From positions 62,768,031 through 62,832,030 of the forward strand of contig JANVCC010000018.1 in NCBI GenBank assembly GCA_025345505.1: a DNA stretch of 64,000 nucleotides, written 5' to 3'. The translations under genes and the position numbers were made by a program. The stretch comes from Todiramphus chloris collaris (taxonomy: Eukaryota > Chordata > Aves > Coraciiformes > Alcedinidae). The notes under the pieces were generated by a model that saw only the letters and a list, made by a program, of their open reading frames with translations, was not told where the DNA came from and made no database searches. Positions 1-16,661 of this stretch are shown piece after piece. Positions within the stretch are counted from its first letter, which is position 1. Each line of letters starts with the position of its first letter.

Positions 1-6218
<6,218 letters not shown>

Positions 6219-6621
6219 CTAGTCCTTTCAGGATTTTCTTCTCCAGCTTTTGCTCCTTGCTGCTGCTGGGCTCCTTTGCTCTGGAAGCATCCCCAGGAAC
6301 CAGCTTCTCTTTCTCACTTTCCTCATTGGTATCTTCATACTCTACATCCTCCATGCTGCCTGTGTCTCCCTTCTCAGGCCTGTCAGTTCCTGTAGAGGTT
6401 CTTTCCTTCTCTATCAAGCTTGCAGCAGACCCATAGGTTTTAATAATGTCCTCCAGCTGCCGGCTTAGCTCCTCTGAGATGTCACACACAGCTGATTCAG
6501 GCTGGGCACTTGGCTGCTCCATGGAGGCTGGAGCAGGGGGCTCTGAGATGGGGTCAGGTTTGCCCCCACTCTGCTCCTGGATGTCCTGCCCAGGTGAGGT
6601 GGGAGACTGGTCATTCTCCAT
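6219..6621 (-). CDS. TXLNB: TXLNB coding exon 2 with start codon (beta-taxilin N-terminus)
   Basis: The first 134 codons plus one base of beta-taxilin lie here. The ATG at 6621-6619 gives MENDQSPTSPGQDIQEQS. Just upstream is a good acceptor (TTGCTGTCAG|GTACTGCACCAAGC), so 14 nt of 5' UTR precede the ATG in this exon. An in-frame ATG eight codons upstream lies across the acceptor in the intron and is rejected. The N-terminus is an acidic, low-complexity, Pro/Ser/Glu-rich leader. At about residues 48-65 comes the conserved DISEELSRQLEDIIKTYGSA block. At about 121-135 comes SKEQKLEKKILKGLG, which leads into exon 3. Beta-taxilin is a cytoplasmic coiled-coil protein of striated muscle related to the syntaxin-binding taxilins alpha and gamma. 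The exon lies on the same strand as CITED2, about 23 kb away. Identity is secure; start choice is well supported. Confidence 0.95.
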
Positions 6622-7379
6622 GCTTGGTGCAGTACCTGACAGCAAATAAATGGAGGGTTAATTTTAAAAGCACACAAAATTAGTATTCTCAATGCTCCCA
6701 AAGCTCAGCCTGCATGTGAGTGATTTTGTGTGGAATTTGGGACAGCAGCTCATCGGTTGGCTCTGGCTTGATGAATACGTCACACTTAAATGAACAACCA
6801 AGGTGATTTGACTGCAGGGAGAAAAGGAAATTCTGTATTTTCCAAGAGGAAAAGCCTGACCAAACCTAATGCTTAAACATCAAAACTTCTTATTCCCATT
6901 GCCAGCTATAACACACAAAATGACAGCCGAGTCATGTATACCATTTCCCTCCCTGAATATACTATTTGCAACACATCCTCTTGATCTTTTCACCTTCAAT
7001 GCCAGCCACTGATATGGGCAGGGGCAGATTCACTTCAGAGCTATATCAGTTTAATTTCCTATTTCTCCCCCACTGGCACATCTTAAGTCAATAATCACAA
7101 GAAAAGGAATATTTTAAATGAAACTGATGCTCTGAAAATTGCACTGTGCTCTTGGAGATCCCAGTGTGGTTCTTGATCTGCAAGAGGCCTGGCTTCGTAA
7201 TATTACAATAACAGCAAAGAATAAGATAAAAAGCCATAAACCACTCTTCTCTTGCACTTGCTGTGTGCTGCTGACAGCTTGTTTGACAAAGTATAAAATA
7301 TGGAATAAATAACAGTGAAGTAAAACCAACTAGGTGTAACATGGGTTGATAGTCTGTGGTGTTTTCTAGGATGAATTTC

Positions 7380-7720
7380 AGCACGTTGTTCCCAGTTCAC
7401 AAAAGGAAGCTTTTGTTTCCTATGTCCTTGAGCAGCTGCACTCAGATAGGAAAATCCAGAGCTCCCGATGTGTCTATGTTCCTCCAGAGGCTCCTCCAGC
7501 TTACCCAGAACCTGGCAATGAAGGTGTCAGAGAGAGCATCCTGGACACCTGCTTCTAGCTCCCGCAAGGTGTTGGCCAGCAGAAACAGTATCTCTGACTG
7601 CATGCAGTTGGAAAACTCAGCGTAGAGAAGAGTCCTTCCTTCTCAGAGTGCCAGCAGAGCTGCTGTATTGCCCTTATGAGATGCAGGGTGAACATCTTGG
7701 CCTCTCACTGCAGCTAACCC
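7380..7720 (-). pseudogene. coding-like decayed stretch, family not recognised
   Basis: Read on the minus strand, this GC-richer block gives protein-like segments in successive frames, broken by frameshifts and a stop. One segment (about 7697-7625) reads KMFTLHLIRAIQQLCWHSEK. The next (7642-7505) includes YAEFSNCMQSEILFLLANTL, then RELEAGVQDALSDTFIARFW, and is followed by GTAAGC, which could be a splice donor. A third frame continues QVLGKLEEPLEEHRHIGSSG. The plus strand is also open over part of the same bases (7371-7556), and an acceptor-like TTTTCTAG precedes it, so one reading must be a shadow. I do not recognise the protein. It could be a dead gene copy, a real exon of an unannotated gene or chance. 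It lies inside the presumed first intron of TXLNB. Confidence 0.25.
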
Positions 7721-9985
7721 CCACTTCGGCTGACTACAGTACTCTCTACTCTTTAAAGCCATATGTCCTTTCTCTTTTTCAGGCTGATTTTTGTTCCTCC
7801 CTTTAATGACACGCTTTACAATGGTGCCAGTGGGGAACAAAGAGAGGAAGAAGACAGCTTTCTCGGTTCTATTCCAGCATCTGAAGGGGTTGCTTTCTTT
7901 GAAAACATGGAGCTCACTGGGAAGCATTTTGTTCCCTGTCCAGTTGGCTGTAACATACATCCTCTAGGGTGTGTAAATTTTTACAGCTTTCAAAATCATA
8001 AAATAACTTGGCCAAAGGCAGTATATGATAAGAGAGATGTAATTTACTGTAATACATGACTTGGTGTTTGTTATTAAACTATCCCCAGTTGAAGTGATGT
8101 TTGTATGTGCAGTGGTGGCCATTGTTAAGGCAACATTTTTCAAGACTTGATTTGACTGAGCTCAGAGATAAGATAGTAAAAAATTACGGCTTATCATCTT
8201 CCAAGAAAATAATTGAAAGCTTTGAGTGGGACTCAGGATGTGCTTGAAAACTGTTAGCTATAAATCCATGCCCCTGCAGTCCTCCCACAGGTACAACTCG
8301 CCAGCAGGAATGGCTTGGGAAGGTGGCTGGACCTGGCCTCACAGACCTTGTCAGACAGACGCATCCCATTCTTTCCTTCCTGCTTGTGGCATGGTCATTA
8401 TATCACTGCAAAGTGATTCTAAAATTATATCTGTCTGCTTTGATGTCATAATGAGTTTAATTTTCATTGAAAGATTAGACTCTGCCTGTGCCGTTTAGGA
8501 AAATAATTCCAGATAACATGAATGTTAGACTACAGTTTATGATCTTGTTTTAGCTAGAGTTAATTGAATGCCAATTAATTCAAGGTCAGTAAGATTATTG
8601 TAAAGGTTAAGCTAGAAGCTCCATAAAATACATGTTTATCTTTGACATGTTCAGGCTACTGTTTACAATTGTATTCATTAATCTGAACTAATTGGCAATT
8701 GGTGATCAATCAGCTAGGAAACCCAGGATCACCAGCTCTTGTGTAGACAGAACAGAATTCTCACAAAGTATATCCCCAATTTAAACTAGCTATTTTTGTA
8801 ATGCACCACAGAAGGAGAACAGGATCGCTAAATGCTCCATTTACAAATATGAATTTCTCTTCTGACTATCTCTCCTACTTGTAAGAAGACACAAGTCAAT
8901 GCAATCCTCACTGCATCCCAGCTCTCTCCTTTAGCTCCCTCCCAACTGCATAACTTATGGAGAAGCACTGACCAGTTAAAGGTTTCCTCCCACGTGAACC
9001 ATGAAGCATGCCTGCAAACACTGTAGGCTTTAAATTGACAGTGGCAACTGATTTATGCCCCATGTTTCTCAGTAATAAGGGAAGAATGTGGTTGAATGAA
9101 AGAGAAACTGAATGTTTAGAATCAAGGGCACAAGATGTTTAAGAGCTGGCCTCTCAGGAAATCTCCGCTAACATACATTCCTATCTAGAAAGAGATTAGT
9201 TATAATCAGTCTCTGAAACCATGACTATTCACATCTACTGAGGTTCAGGCCACCAGCCTGGAACAGGGAGCAGGCAGGAACCACAGAAATAGCCCATGAT
9301 GAACCTTTACTCCAAGGGTGCCCATCTGCTGGGTCATGCTGAAGATTGTATTTATACACACAAATAAATATATTAATGTTTTATTCCATTCTTCTTCAGA
9401 CTAAACCAAAGGTCTGATTACCACTTCCAAGCACAAACACAATGCCTGTTAAGACTTCTGTACCATGTTTTGTGTAATGGCTTCCACAGCATCATGGAGT
9501 TTATATTTAGGGAGACAGGGCAGCTCTCATCTGCTGAGAGCAGCTCACTTACAGCTTTTGATGCTGGGAGATTTCACTGCGGTTGGTCCCTGTGCTCCTC
9601 ATGCTCCAGCCTGTTTAAACTTGATGTATATCAGGTATTCTTCCTTATCAGGCCATGAAAGACTTCTAGTGCCAATCTCAGCAAGACCCAAAGTGTTTAC
9701 ATTAAATTCTATCTTAGACACAGTAATGCCTAAAAATTAGATGACTGAGCCCAGAAGAGGAATCCCTTGGTTCCTCAAGGAATTTTAGGCATGCCCTATT
9801 TTAGACTATCCACCCCTTCAGTTTTGTGGCTCCTACTACCACTACTATTGCCACCAGGTACCTGAATTTCCAACACAGCTGTAACCTGTTTTATAGCAAG
9901 GGGGACAACTGACTTGTTATCTGACTGAGTCTGAGCATTGTATCTTGTTTACTTTTCTCCTTCTGCACTTCTAAATCCTAGACTT

Positions 9986-10026
9986 GTTCCACAGCCCTCA
10001 GATCAGTTCCACAGCCCTCAGATCAG
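9986..10026. repeat. perfect 2 x 20-bp tandem duplication
   Basis: The 20-mer GTTCCACAGCCCTCAGATCA occurs twice head to tail without mismatch. A recent small duplication in non-coding DNA. Confidence 0.9.
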
Positions 10027-11724
10027 TATCTTTCATGGCCCTGGTGTTTTGGATGGAAGCTTGATCCCAGACACTTGTGCCTACAGATAGTCACTCTGGT
10101 CCTCCTCTCCTCCAGTGGGAAACATCCCCAAGAGCCAGAGGGTGCTACTGCCTCCTTCCTGTGAGAAAGGCTCTTCTCCATTCTCTCCTTCTTCTGTTAA
10201 AACCTTAGGGTAGCTCAGAAGAATGGAGCATCTTAGAGCATGTGTGACTTCTAGTCTCAGGTGGGAGGTGACAGACACCGGTCCCAGTCTGATGTCTTTC
10301 TATAGGAGGACTCGTGGCCATGCCTGCTGTCCCACAGTGAGTTTGTGCAGCAGTCTGCAGCACAAAACTGGTCTGGCCACACAGCATAGCCCCAGCTTCA
10401 CTCAGAGACAACAGAAAAAAGGTGTGTTTCTAAGCTCAGTCCGGTAACGTGCCGAGTTTGTTTGTCTCTGACCACATCAACTTAACATTTCACATTTATG
10501 GCATGATTTGCCTTTGCTGTGCATTGAAATCAGACAGTACCTCCAAAGTAAAAGTCAGTCAGTAAGAGCCAGCACTTGATAGAGCAGAACTGCAATAGCC
10601 GTCCTGCTGCTGCTGGGAAAACTGTCCCCAGCGCCGGGCTCTGTGTCAGCCCACCTCTTGCACCACTGGCACGGGCCCAGATGCCAAGGCATGGTCCTGG
10701 CATGAACAAAGCACAGATCAAACATCCTCTGCTTAGCTTTTCTGGCAGACTATCTTGCATACTGTCGCAGAGTTTTGCTTATCTTTTTTAAACATAGTGC
10801 TTCCCCTTCCTTCTCTCGGGAATTGCTTCCTCCTTCACTTCTTGTAGCTTGAACTCCTGGAGGGTTTACAAACTGATCTATATTTAGCTCTTGCCTCCCC
10901 ATGTATCCAGCAGAAGGACACATGGCACCTGCTCTGCAGCCAGCAGTTATTTTAAGCACTTCTAAAACGGGTAACGGTATTTGGCACTTTATGCTCAAAA
11001 TTCACATACACACACACAATTCTCTAAAACAAAGTGTTCCACATACTTACACCAGCCAGCAGATGCTGATAAATATGAATTTTTACCTCAACATAAGACC
11101 AAACTGAACTATAGTAACACCTCAAAGCAGCACATATTAAACTCCGGAATGGCCCACACTACTGTAGCTCCAATTACCCTTCAGAAAAAGACAAGTGCTT
11201 TGTTATAGTCTAGACACTGATCTAAAACTGAACACTGTTACTTCAGAAAGTGGTGATAACATCAGCTTTATCAACATGCTACATTTGACTAGCTTTATGA
11301 TTTATGTACAATTTTCTAGTACAGAACAACAGAAATTTGGAGGCTTCATGGCAGGTTTCCATAGAAGCATGGAAAGAACCAGACTCAAGAGATTTTCTGA
11401 AGTCTCATGCGACATCTGAGTCTTGATCACTTATTGTTGTAGCAAACCAGACACAGCCCCTAGCCTCACTTAAAGGCAAACTCTACCGAAGTCCATTTAA
11501 ATATTTTTGATCCCTCCTTAGAAAAGTGTTTCTTACTTCCACCAACAGCCTTAGACCTTCACCTGTTTTCCTCACACACCATGCAGTGCCCTATGCCACC
11601 CATACGCTTTTAAGGCTATTCCTAGAAAACGTGGGCTGACAGTCCCAAAGGGAAGTACTTAGATTAAAGCCCTTGCACCATGCCACCAAGCAGTGACAGC
11701 AAGGAAGCTGTTCAATAGACTTAC

Positions 11725-12030
11725 CGGAGCAAAGAGAAGAGCTGAGCAGAGAAAAAAAGTCAGGCAGAAAGCTCAGACAAGGGCACGCCAGGAGCAGGAC
11801 ACTGGTACTGTAAGCCTGCCACCGAGGGAAGCGGGACGAGAAGACCAAGTGAGGGGGGAAGGACAGAATGACACAGCAGGAGCTAGCATTGCGGAGCCTG
11901 AACGCGTGCTTCGCAGGGGACTGGATCTGATAGGCGAGCAGAGAGGCTGCCTGCTATCTGGCAACATAAGCCAGCTATGTTGGCTATGCCCTGCTCTGAC
12001 AGAGGTAGCACAAGAGAGTAGAGAATCGGG
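11725..12030 (-). promoter_or_regulatory. candidate TXLNB non-coding first exon
   Basis: On the minus strand a strong donor, TTGCTCCG|GTAAGTCT, sits at 11725/11724. About 333 bases upstream is a TATAAAT box (12058-12064). A transcript starting near 12,030 and spliced to the exon 2 acceptor at 6635 would carry a roughly 300-nt non-coding exon and place the TXLNB ATG 14 nt into exon 2. The stretch is GC- and CpG-richer than its surroundings. It holds an ATG (11893-11891) opening a short upstream frame that stops before the donor, which argues that the true start may lie further downstream. The exact start site is a guess and the second candidate near 14,444 competes. No RNA evidence is visible in sequence. 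Confidence 0.35.
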
Positions 12031-12057
12031 CCCTCTGGAAGAGAAAATAAAGGAAGG

Positions 12058-12072
12058 ATTTATACACAGCTG
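12058..12072 (-). promoter_or_regulatory. TATA box with adjacent CAGCTG E-box (candidate TXLNB promoter)
   Basis: The minus strand reads CAGCTGTGTATAAATCC: an E-box (12067-12072) immediately upstream of TATAAAT (12058-12064). CAGCTG is the preferred core of MyoD-family factors, which suits a muscle-expressed gene. Single motifs of this length also occur by chance. Confidence 0.3.
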
Positions 12073-12282
12073 CTACCCTTGAAAGTTAAGTCTTAATCAT
12101 TCAAAAACTTGACATGTTGTTGTGTGAAATTTGGCTGTATTGACTACGGATTGGTCAAACTCGGTCTAATTTTTCTGTCTGCACCAGAAAGACCAGAATG
12201 GCTATCCATAATGTGAACTCTCAGCTGTGACTGCCCTTTGCAACCTGGGATTTGGGCAGGATTTCTCAAAAAACAGACTGGT

Positions 12283-12745
12283 TCTTAATGATAGACTCAC
12301 TGGCTGGAAGGGACCACAGAAGGTCTTTAGTTCAACCTCTTGCTCAAAGCAAGCTCAGCTGTGAGCTTAGACCAGGTCTCTCAGGGCTTTATATTAATCC
12401 TAAAAACATCTGAGGCTGGAGACTGCATGACCTCTCTTAGAAGCCTGTTATCCTGCCTAACAGTCCTCGTGGTGTAAAAGTTTCTCCTTATACCTAGCCT
12501 GAACTTCTTTCTGCTTGTGCCCTTTGCCTCTTATCCTCACACCTTACACCTCTAAGAAGAGCCTGTGTTTTTTTCATAATCTCCTTGTAAGTACTGTGGG
12601 GCTGCAGTTAGGGACCCTCAAAGTTGTCTCTTCTCCAGGCTGAACATCCTGCTTCCCCCAACCTCTTCTCATGGGTAGGTGCTCTAGCCCCAGCCACTGC
12701 AGTGCCCCTTTGGTGAACTGACCACCTTGTCCCATGGGGCAAGCA
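12283..12745 (-). mobile_element. CR1 LINE 3' fragment
   Basis: Read on the plus strand (antisense to the element) it follows the usual avian CR1 order: a degenerate ATAGACTCACTGGCTGGAAG, a GACCACAGAAGGTC block, then TTCTCCTTATACCTAGCCTG, and further on CTCCAGGCTGAACATCCTGC. This is the 3' part of a 5'-truncated copy inserted on the minus strand. It is diverged and has no coding capacity. Confidence 0.85.
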
Positions 12746-14443
12746 ATGCTAATGGAGATGGCTGGTGGAGCTGTCTCCCTGACCCCAATAGCTCTCAAAC
12801 AAATGTTCTCGTGGCTGCCAAAGTAACCTGTCTGACCTGCTTTCTGCACGTTACCATGCTGGCCCACATCAGCCCAAAGTTGTTTATACAAACAAGAAGC
12901 CCACTTCCCAGGGAGCTCAGCTGCATGCTGTTTATCCAGCAACAAGCATTTCCCACTTTCATGACCCACAAGCCACTCAGGTGGCATCCTGAGATGCCAG
13001 ATGGCCTAAGGGCCATCTGCTGCACCCTCCCTAGAGAGAGATGTAGGTCAGTTTAATGCACAAATATGCAAAAGACTAAGAAACAATACTCTGGTACTGG
13101 AAGTGGCAGCCAGTGCTACGAGAAATGTGACTTTGGCTCCACTGAAAAATAATATGACTCGGAACAACATTAGCAGGAAAAAAAAGTGGATGGTACAATG
13201 TTTTGGAGTAAGCCCACAAATAGATACATTGTTGCATGGCACTAGAGGATCCAGAAATGTTTTGCACCTGGTTTATGTGAGATATAAGAGAAAACAGTAC
13301 TGGGTGGATCGGCAGCAAGAAGCACTGGCTCAGAAATAGTCCATATGTTAGCAGTCTCCCACACTTTCACTGGAGAGGGCTAAAGATCTTGCTGTATTCA
13401 TGAAGATAGTATCTGTGGGGCAGCAAGAACATTCTTAGGATGGTTTCTCCATTAATCTTATTTATCTATTTGGAAAAGACAGCTCATATTATCTGGGGAT
13501 GCGTGGGCATTGTGGCTTAAGGAAAAATGAGTTCTTCAAATCTTCTTCAGACACTGGTAGTGGCTCAGTAGTGTTCCCAAGAGAGTCACATATTTAAGGA
13601 TAATGAAAAGGAGCTTGCAAGGTGTGGGTGCTTCTTCTGTCAGTCTTTTGCAGGGGGTCAGAAACTGGCTGGATGTGTTTTGATAACACTGTCTGTGTTT
13701 TCTGGGATTTTTTTTGTGACAGGGCAGAGAGAGCCAGCAGAATACCAGTGAAGATAAGAATGCTTGTGTGGGCTCCTGATGCTCCTCCTGTTTTGACTGG
13801 AGAATGCTCCTGTTACAGTCTCCTGTTCATTTTTCTTTTGAAATAAAATCAGTTCCAGGGTTTCTGAGATCAAAATGCACAACTGAGATACCAAGGAGCT
13901 AAGCAACAGCTGAGCTGCAGAAAGTTACTCCAGCATGTCCTCACTCCTTGGTGAACACGAGGCAAGACATGTTCAGCTTCACCCTCTTTCACTGGGGTAA
14001 AAGCTATAATGTGTTCGCTCATTTTTGCAACAGCCTGACACCATGCATGCAGACAGCTCAAATGACATGCAAGGATTCACTAGGCGGTGGGAACCTGCTA
14101 ATGTCCTTGAGACATGAGAATGTACTAATAACAGGAAATTAGCTGGGGTCATCATTATAAAAAATCATCTACAGGAAATCCAAAGCTACATGTTCTGAAT
14201 TATTCCTAAATACGCAAGTAAAGAAAACAGTCTCTGGTACAGTCAGGGAACACAAAAGAGCAGACAAAATCAGTGTATGTGCGGAGTACGTGTGTGTAGA
14301 TCCAGAAGATTAAAAGGGATCTCCTGGATTTTGACCTGTGAATTGAAACGATCACGTTATGAAAGAAAAGGAAAACTCAGACTGAGAAATTTAGAGGTGT
14401 CGAAACTGCCATGCAGGCAATTTACATGCTGAGGATGACTTAC
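12746..14443. other. non-coding interval, nothing recognised
   Basis: Ordinary intergenic or intronic DNA. The left edge may still be CR1-derived. I found no gene, RNA or repeat that I can name. Confidence 0.5.
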
Positions 14444-14524
14444 CGACTAGCATTTGGACTGTGCACGCTGGGATGGTTGCATCTGGTGAGCTGAGGAGAG
14501 AGCTGGATGAAAAATACTATAAAA
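14444..14524 (-). promoter_or_regulatory. alternative candidate TXLNB first exon with TATA-like box
   Basis: On the minus strand a donor TAGTCG|GTAAGTC lies at 14444/14443, and a TATA-like GGTTTTATAGTATT spans about 14514-14527. A start near 14,490 would give a very short exon of about 45 nt. It would be an alternative to the 11,725 candidate as the first exon of TXLNB. Both rest only on motif reading. Confidence 0.18.
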
Positions 14525-14634
14525 CCTGCACTGCTTCTGGGGTTTCTGCTTTTGCAATGCTTTGCGCATTTATGTCCTCATTTAGAAGAAGAGAAAAGAA
14601 AACCTTTCTCTAATCCATGTGAAGGAGAAGAAAG
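14507..14634 (+). CDS. possible small secreted peptide, unrecognised (signal-peptide-like ORF with splice donor)
   Basis: An ATG at 14507 opens 42 codons. It starts MKNTIKPALLLGFLLLQCFA, a textbook signal-peptide shape (two lysines, a leucine-rich core, a small residue before a likely cleavage site). A short tail HLCPHLEEEKRKPFSNPCEG follows, with two cysteines and a KRK basic cluster. The frame ends at AGG TAA, and that same spot is a donor-like AAAG|GTAACT. A plausible downstream acceptor (TTTGTTGTGCAG|TGG at 14765/14766) continues the frame for 17 more codons to a TGA at 14817, followed at once by ATTAAA (14818-14823), a known poly(A) signal variant. I do not recognise the product. It overlaps the alternative TXLNB promoter on the other strand, so it may be chance. 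Confidence 0.2.
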
Positions 14635-15519
14635 GTAACTTCCTCATATTAAAGCTAGACCACACCTTCAGAATTTGCTGTAACAAGGCTGGATTTATGT
14701 TTTGGTTGTGTTCAGTTGTGAGCTGGGTTGCATATTCATAACCCTATGCTCTCTTTGTTGTGCAGTGGCATTTCCACTGAGGTCATTGGTAATGTAGAAC
14801 AGAAATTGCCTTTTTGAATTAAATATAATCATCATCAGCATAATCATACTAAAGCCATAGGCTTCTCAGGTGAAAAAAAAACCCTAAGAAGTAAAATTTC
14901 TACCTATATTTATAATTTGCTCTATATGATATTCAATACATTCACTCTTCATTGCTAATGACATTGGCATTGAAACAATTACTTTTGGGTTTTTTATGTA
15001 TTCCTTTTGTGTGCCATGGGAAATCTTAGGGAAAAGACTGATGGTTCAAGTTTAATGTCTATCTCCCAGGTGTTCACGGGCTTTAAAAAATGCAGATTCT
15101 GTCTAAAGAAAATAGTCTGTTGGTTAAAGTTATTTTAAAAAGTTTTGAGGGTTTCTTTTTCACCATAAGCAATGCCAAGCCTTCATTCGTCTTCCACCTA
15201 AATAAAAGGTACATTTCTACAGAAGCCTTCACATCCCCTGAAGGCCATACAGACTGATTTGGCCTGCAGGCCAGTCTCTTGACAGAAGGTGAAGAGGCTG
15301 GGGAGGGTCTCCTGTCTTCTGCACCACACAGAAAATAGCCATCAGCCCCCCTCTGCATATTGTAGCTGCTTTGCTCTACGAGACCCTGCTTGCAGCACAA
15401 GAATATCTGGAGATGACCATTCCAGATACACGGTGATGAGAGTGCAGTGGACTGCCATGATCTGACACTTTAGTGACAGCTCTGTATCAGTAAGAGCATT
15501 GGTTTTGCATTCTAGCATG

Positions 15520-15597
15520 AAAACCCCACTAAGAACCCGGAGTTCTTCATGGCTTTCCTACTGAGGAGTTTTTGGTTTATTTTTGGAATGATTCAAA
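15520..15597 (+). repeat. degenerate direct repeat, copy 1
   Basis: About 78 bases that align with 16583-16661 in the same orientation. The shared parts are AAACC..CTAAGAA and then AGTTTTTGRTTTATT and GGAA.GATTCAA, with scattered mismatches. The two copies are about 1.06 kb apart. They could be remnants of one dispersed family or the ends of an old element; I cannot name the family. Confidence 0.55.
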
Positions 15598-16134
15598 GCA
15601 TATGGTACCTGGGCAGAACTAATTCCAGAAATACCACTATTTCGGTCACTTATTGATCCATTCTGGTTTAATATGCACCATAGCATACTTATGCCATCAC
15701 ATAATTATATAATGTACTTATATAACATACATAATATAACATAACATAATATATAGTAACAATCAAGCATTTAAGATACATAATAAAAGCATAGCATGAA
15801 CGAAGAATTTAGAAAAGACTGTAACACAAAATGTATGATTAGAATTTAGAAACAAGCCCTCATAAAGATCTTGAGACACAGAAACATCATGAGGTGTGGG
15901 CAGTGGTCTAGAAGTCAGAAGCTTGCTGAGTCCAGCTGCATTTCCTTGCTGTGGGCAGCTATAACTGAACCAGTGTTGGGAGAGTCCTATGAGGTCCCAA
16001 TGCAGAGTCTGTCAAGATCTGTCTCCACTGGGTTTAACTTACTTCTATAGAAATGTAAATATCTGGACCAATCAGACATTTTGTGTGGTGACTTCTTGGG
16101 AATCATTTCTTGCTTGCTTAGTCCTGTGTCAATG

Positions 16135-16247
16135 AAAAAAAAAAAAAAGAAAACAACAACAACAAAAAAACAACCAACCAACCAACCAAACCAAACCAAA
16201 AAACAAAAAAAATCCCAAACATAAAAGAGGTGAACACCCCCCCCCCC
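16135..16247. repeat. A-rich low-complexity run with (CCAA)n and a C11 tract
   Basis: An A-run passes into AAC repeats, CCAA repeats and AAACC repeats up to about 16213. After 23 ordinary bases comes an uninterrupted run of eleven C (16237-16247). Confidence 0.9.
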
Positions 16248-16582
16248 AATATTTGCATTTATTTGCATACACAAGGCAGGTGTTCCAGACTGCATCAATT
16301 TTCTACAGATTTCCTAGCTCCAAATCAATCTCAAAAGGGTTGGGAGGTTATGATTTGCCCGCTAATAAGATTTTATGGCCTGAAGGGTTTGTCATATACC
16401 TAAGGTTTGCCAGGTTTTTTTTCTTCTACCGCTCAAAGATGCTGGCTACAAATGGCAGTTAATAAAGCAGCCAAATTATCTGACACAGAAAATCCCAATA
16501 GGCAATAGACTTAACTATTTTAAGCAAATAATTTAATTCTTAATCTACATCAGTAAGAATATAATTTCTGAACTTTAGCAAG

Positions 16583-16661
16583 GAAACCATGCTAAGAATA
16601 TGGAGGAATTCCCCATGTTTTGCTAGTGAGCAGTTTTTGATTTATTCCTGGAAAGATTCAA
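16583..16661 (+). repeat. degenerate direct repeat, copy 2
   Basis: Partner of 15520-15597; see there. The regions immediately outside both copies do not align by eye. Confidence 0.55.

Larger units (their letters stand above)
6636..11724 (-). other. probable TXLNB first intron
   Basis: This is the interval between the exon 2 acceptor and the preferred first-exon donor. It contains a coding-like decayed stretch (7380-7720), a perfect 20-bp tandem duplication (9986-10026), a short CA-rich run (about 11,004-11,018), and AT-rich DNA at 8500-8730 with several TAATTA/ATTAAT motifs. No other gene is recognisable. The extent depends on which first exon is real. Confidence 0.4.

Noticed and set aside
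6622-6645. Upstream in-frame ATG before TXLNB MENDQ
   Set aside because: It lies on the intron side of a clear TTGCTGTCAG acceptor, so it would not be in the spliced message.
11693-12082. 129-codon plus-strand frame rich in Arg, Glu and Gln
   Set aside because: No recognisable family. It is antisense to the better explained first-exon and promoter candidate of TXLNB.
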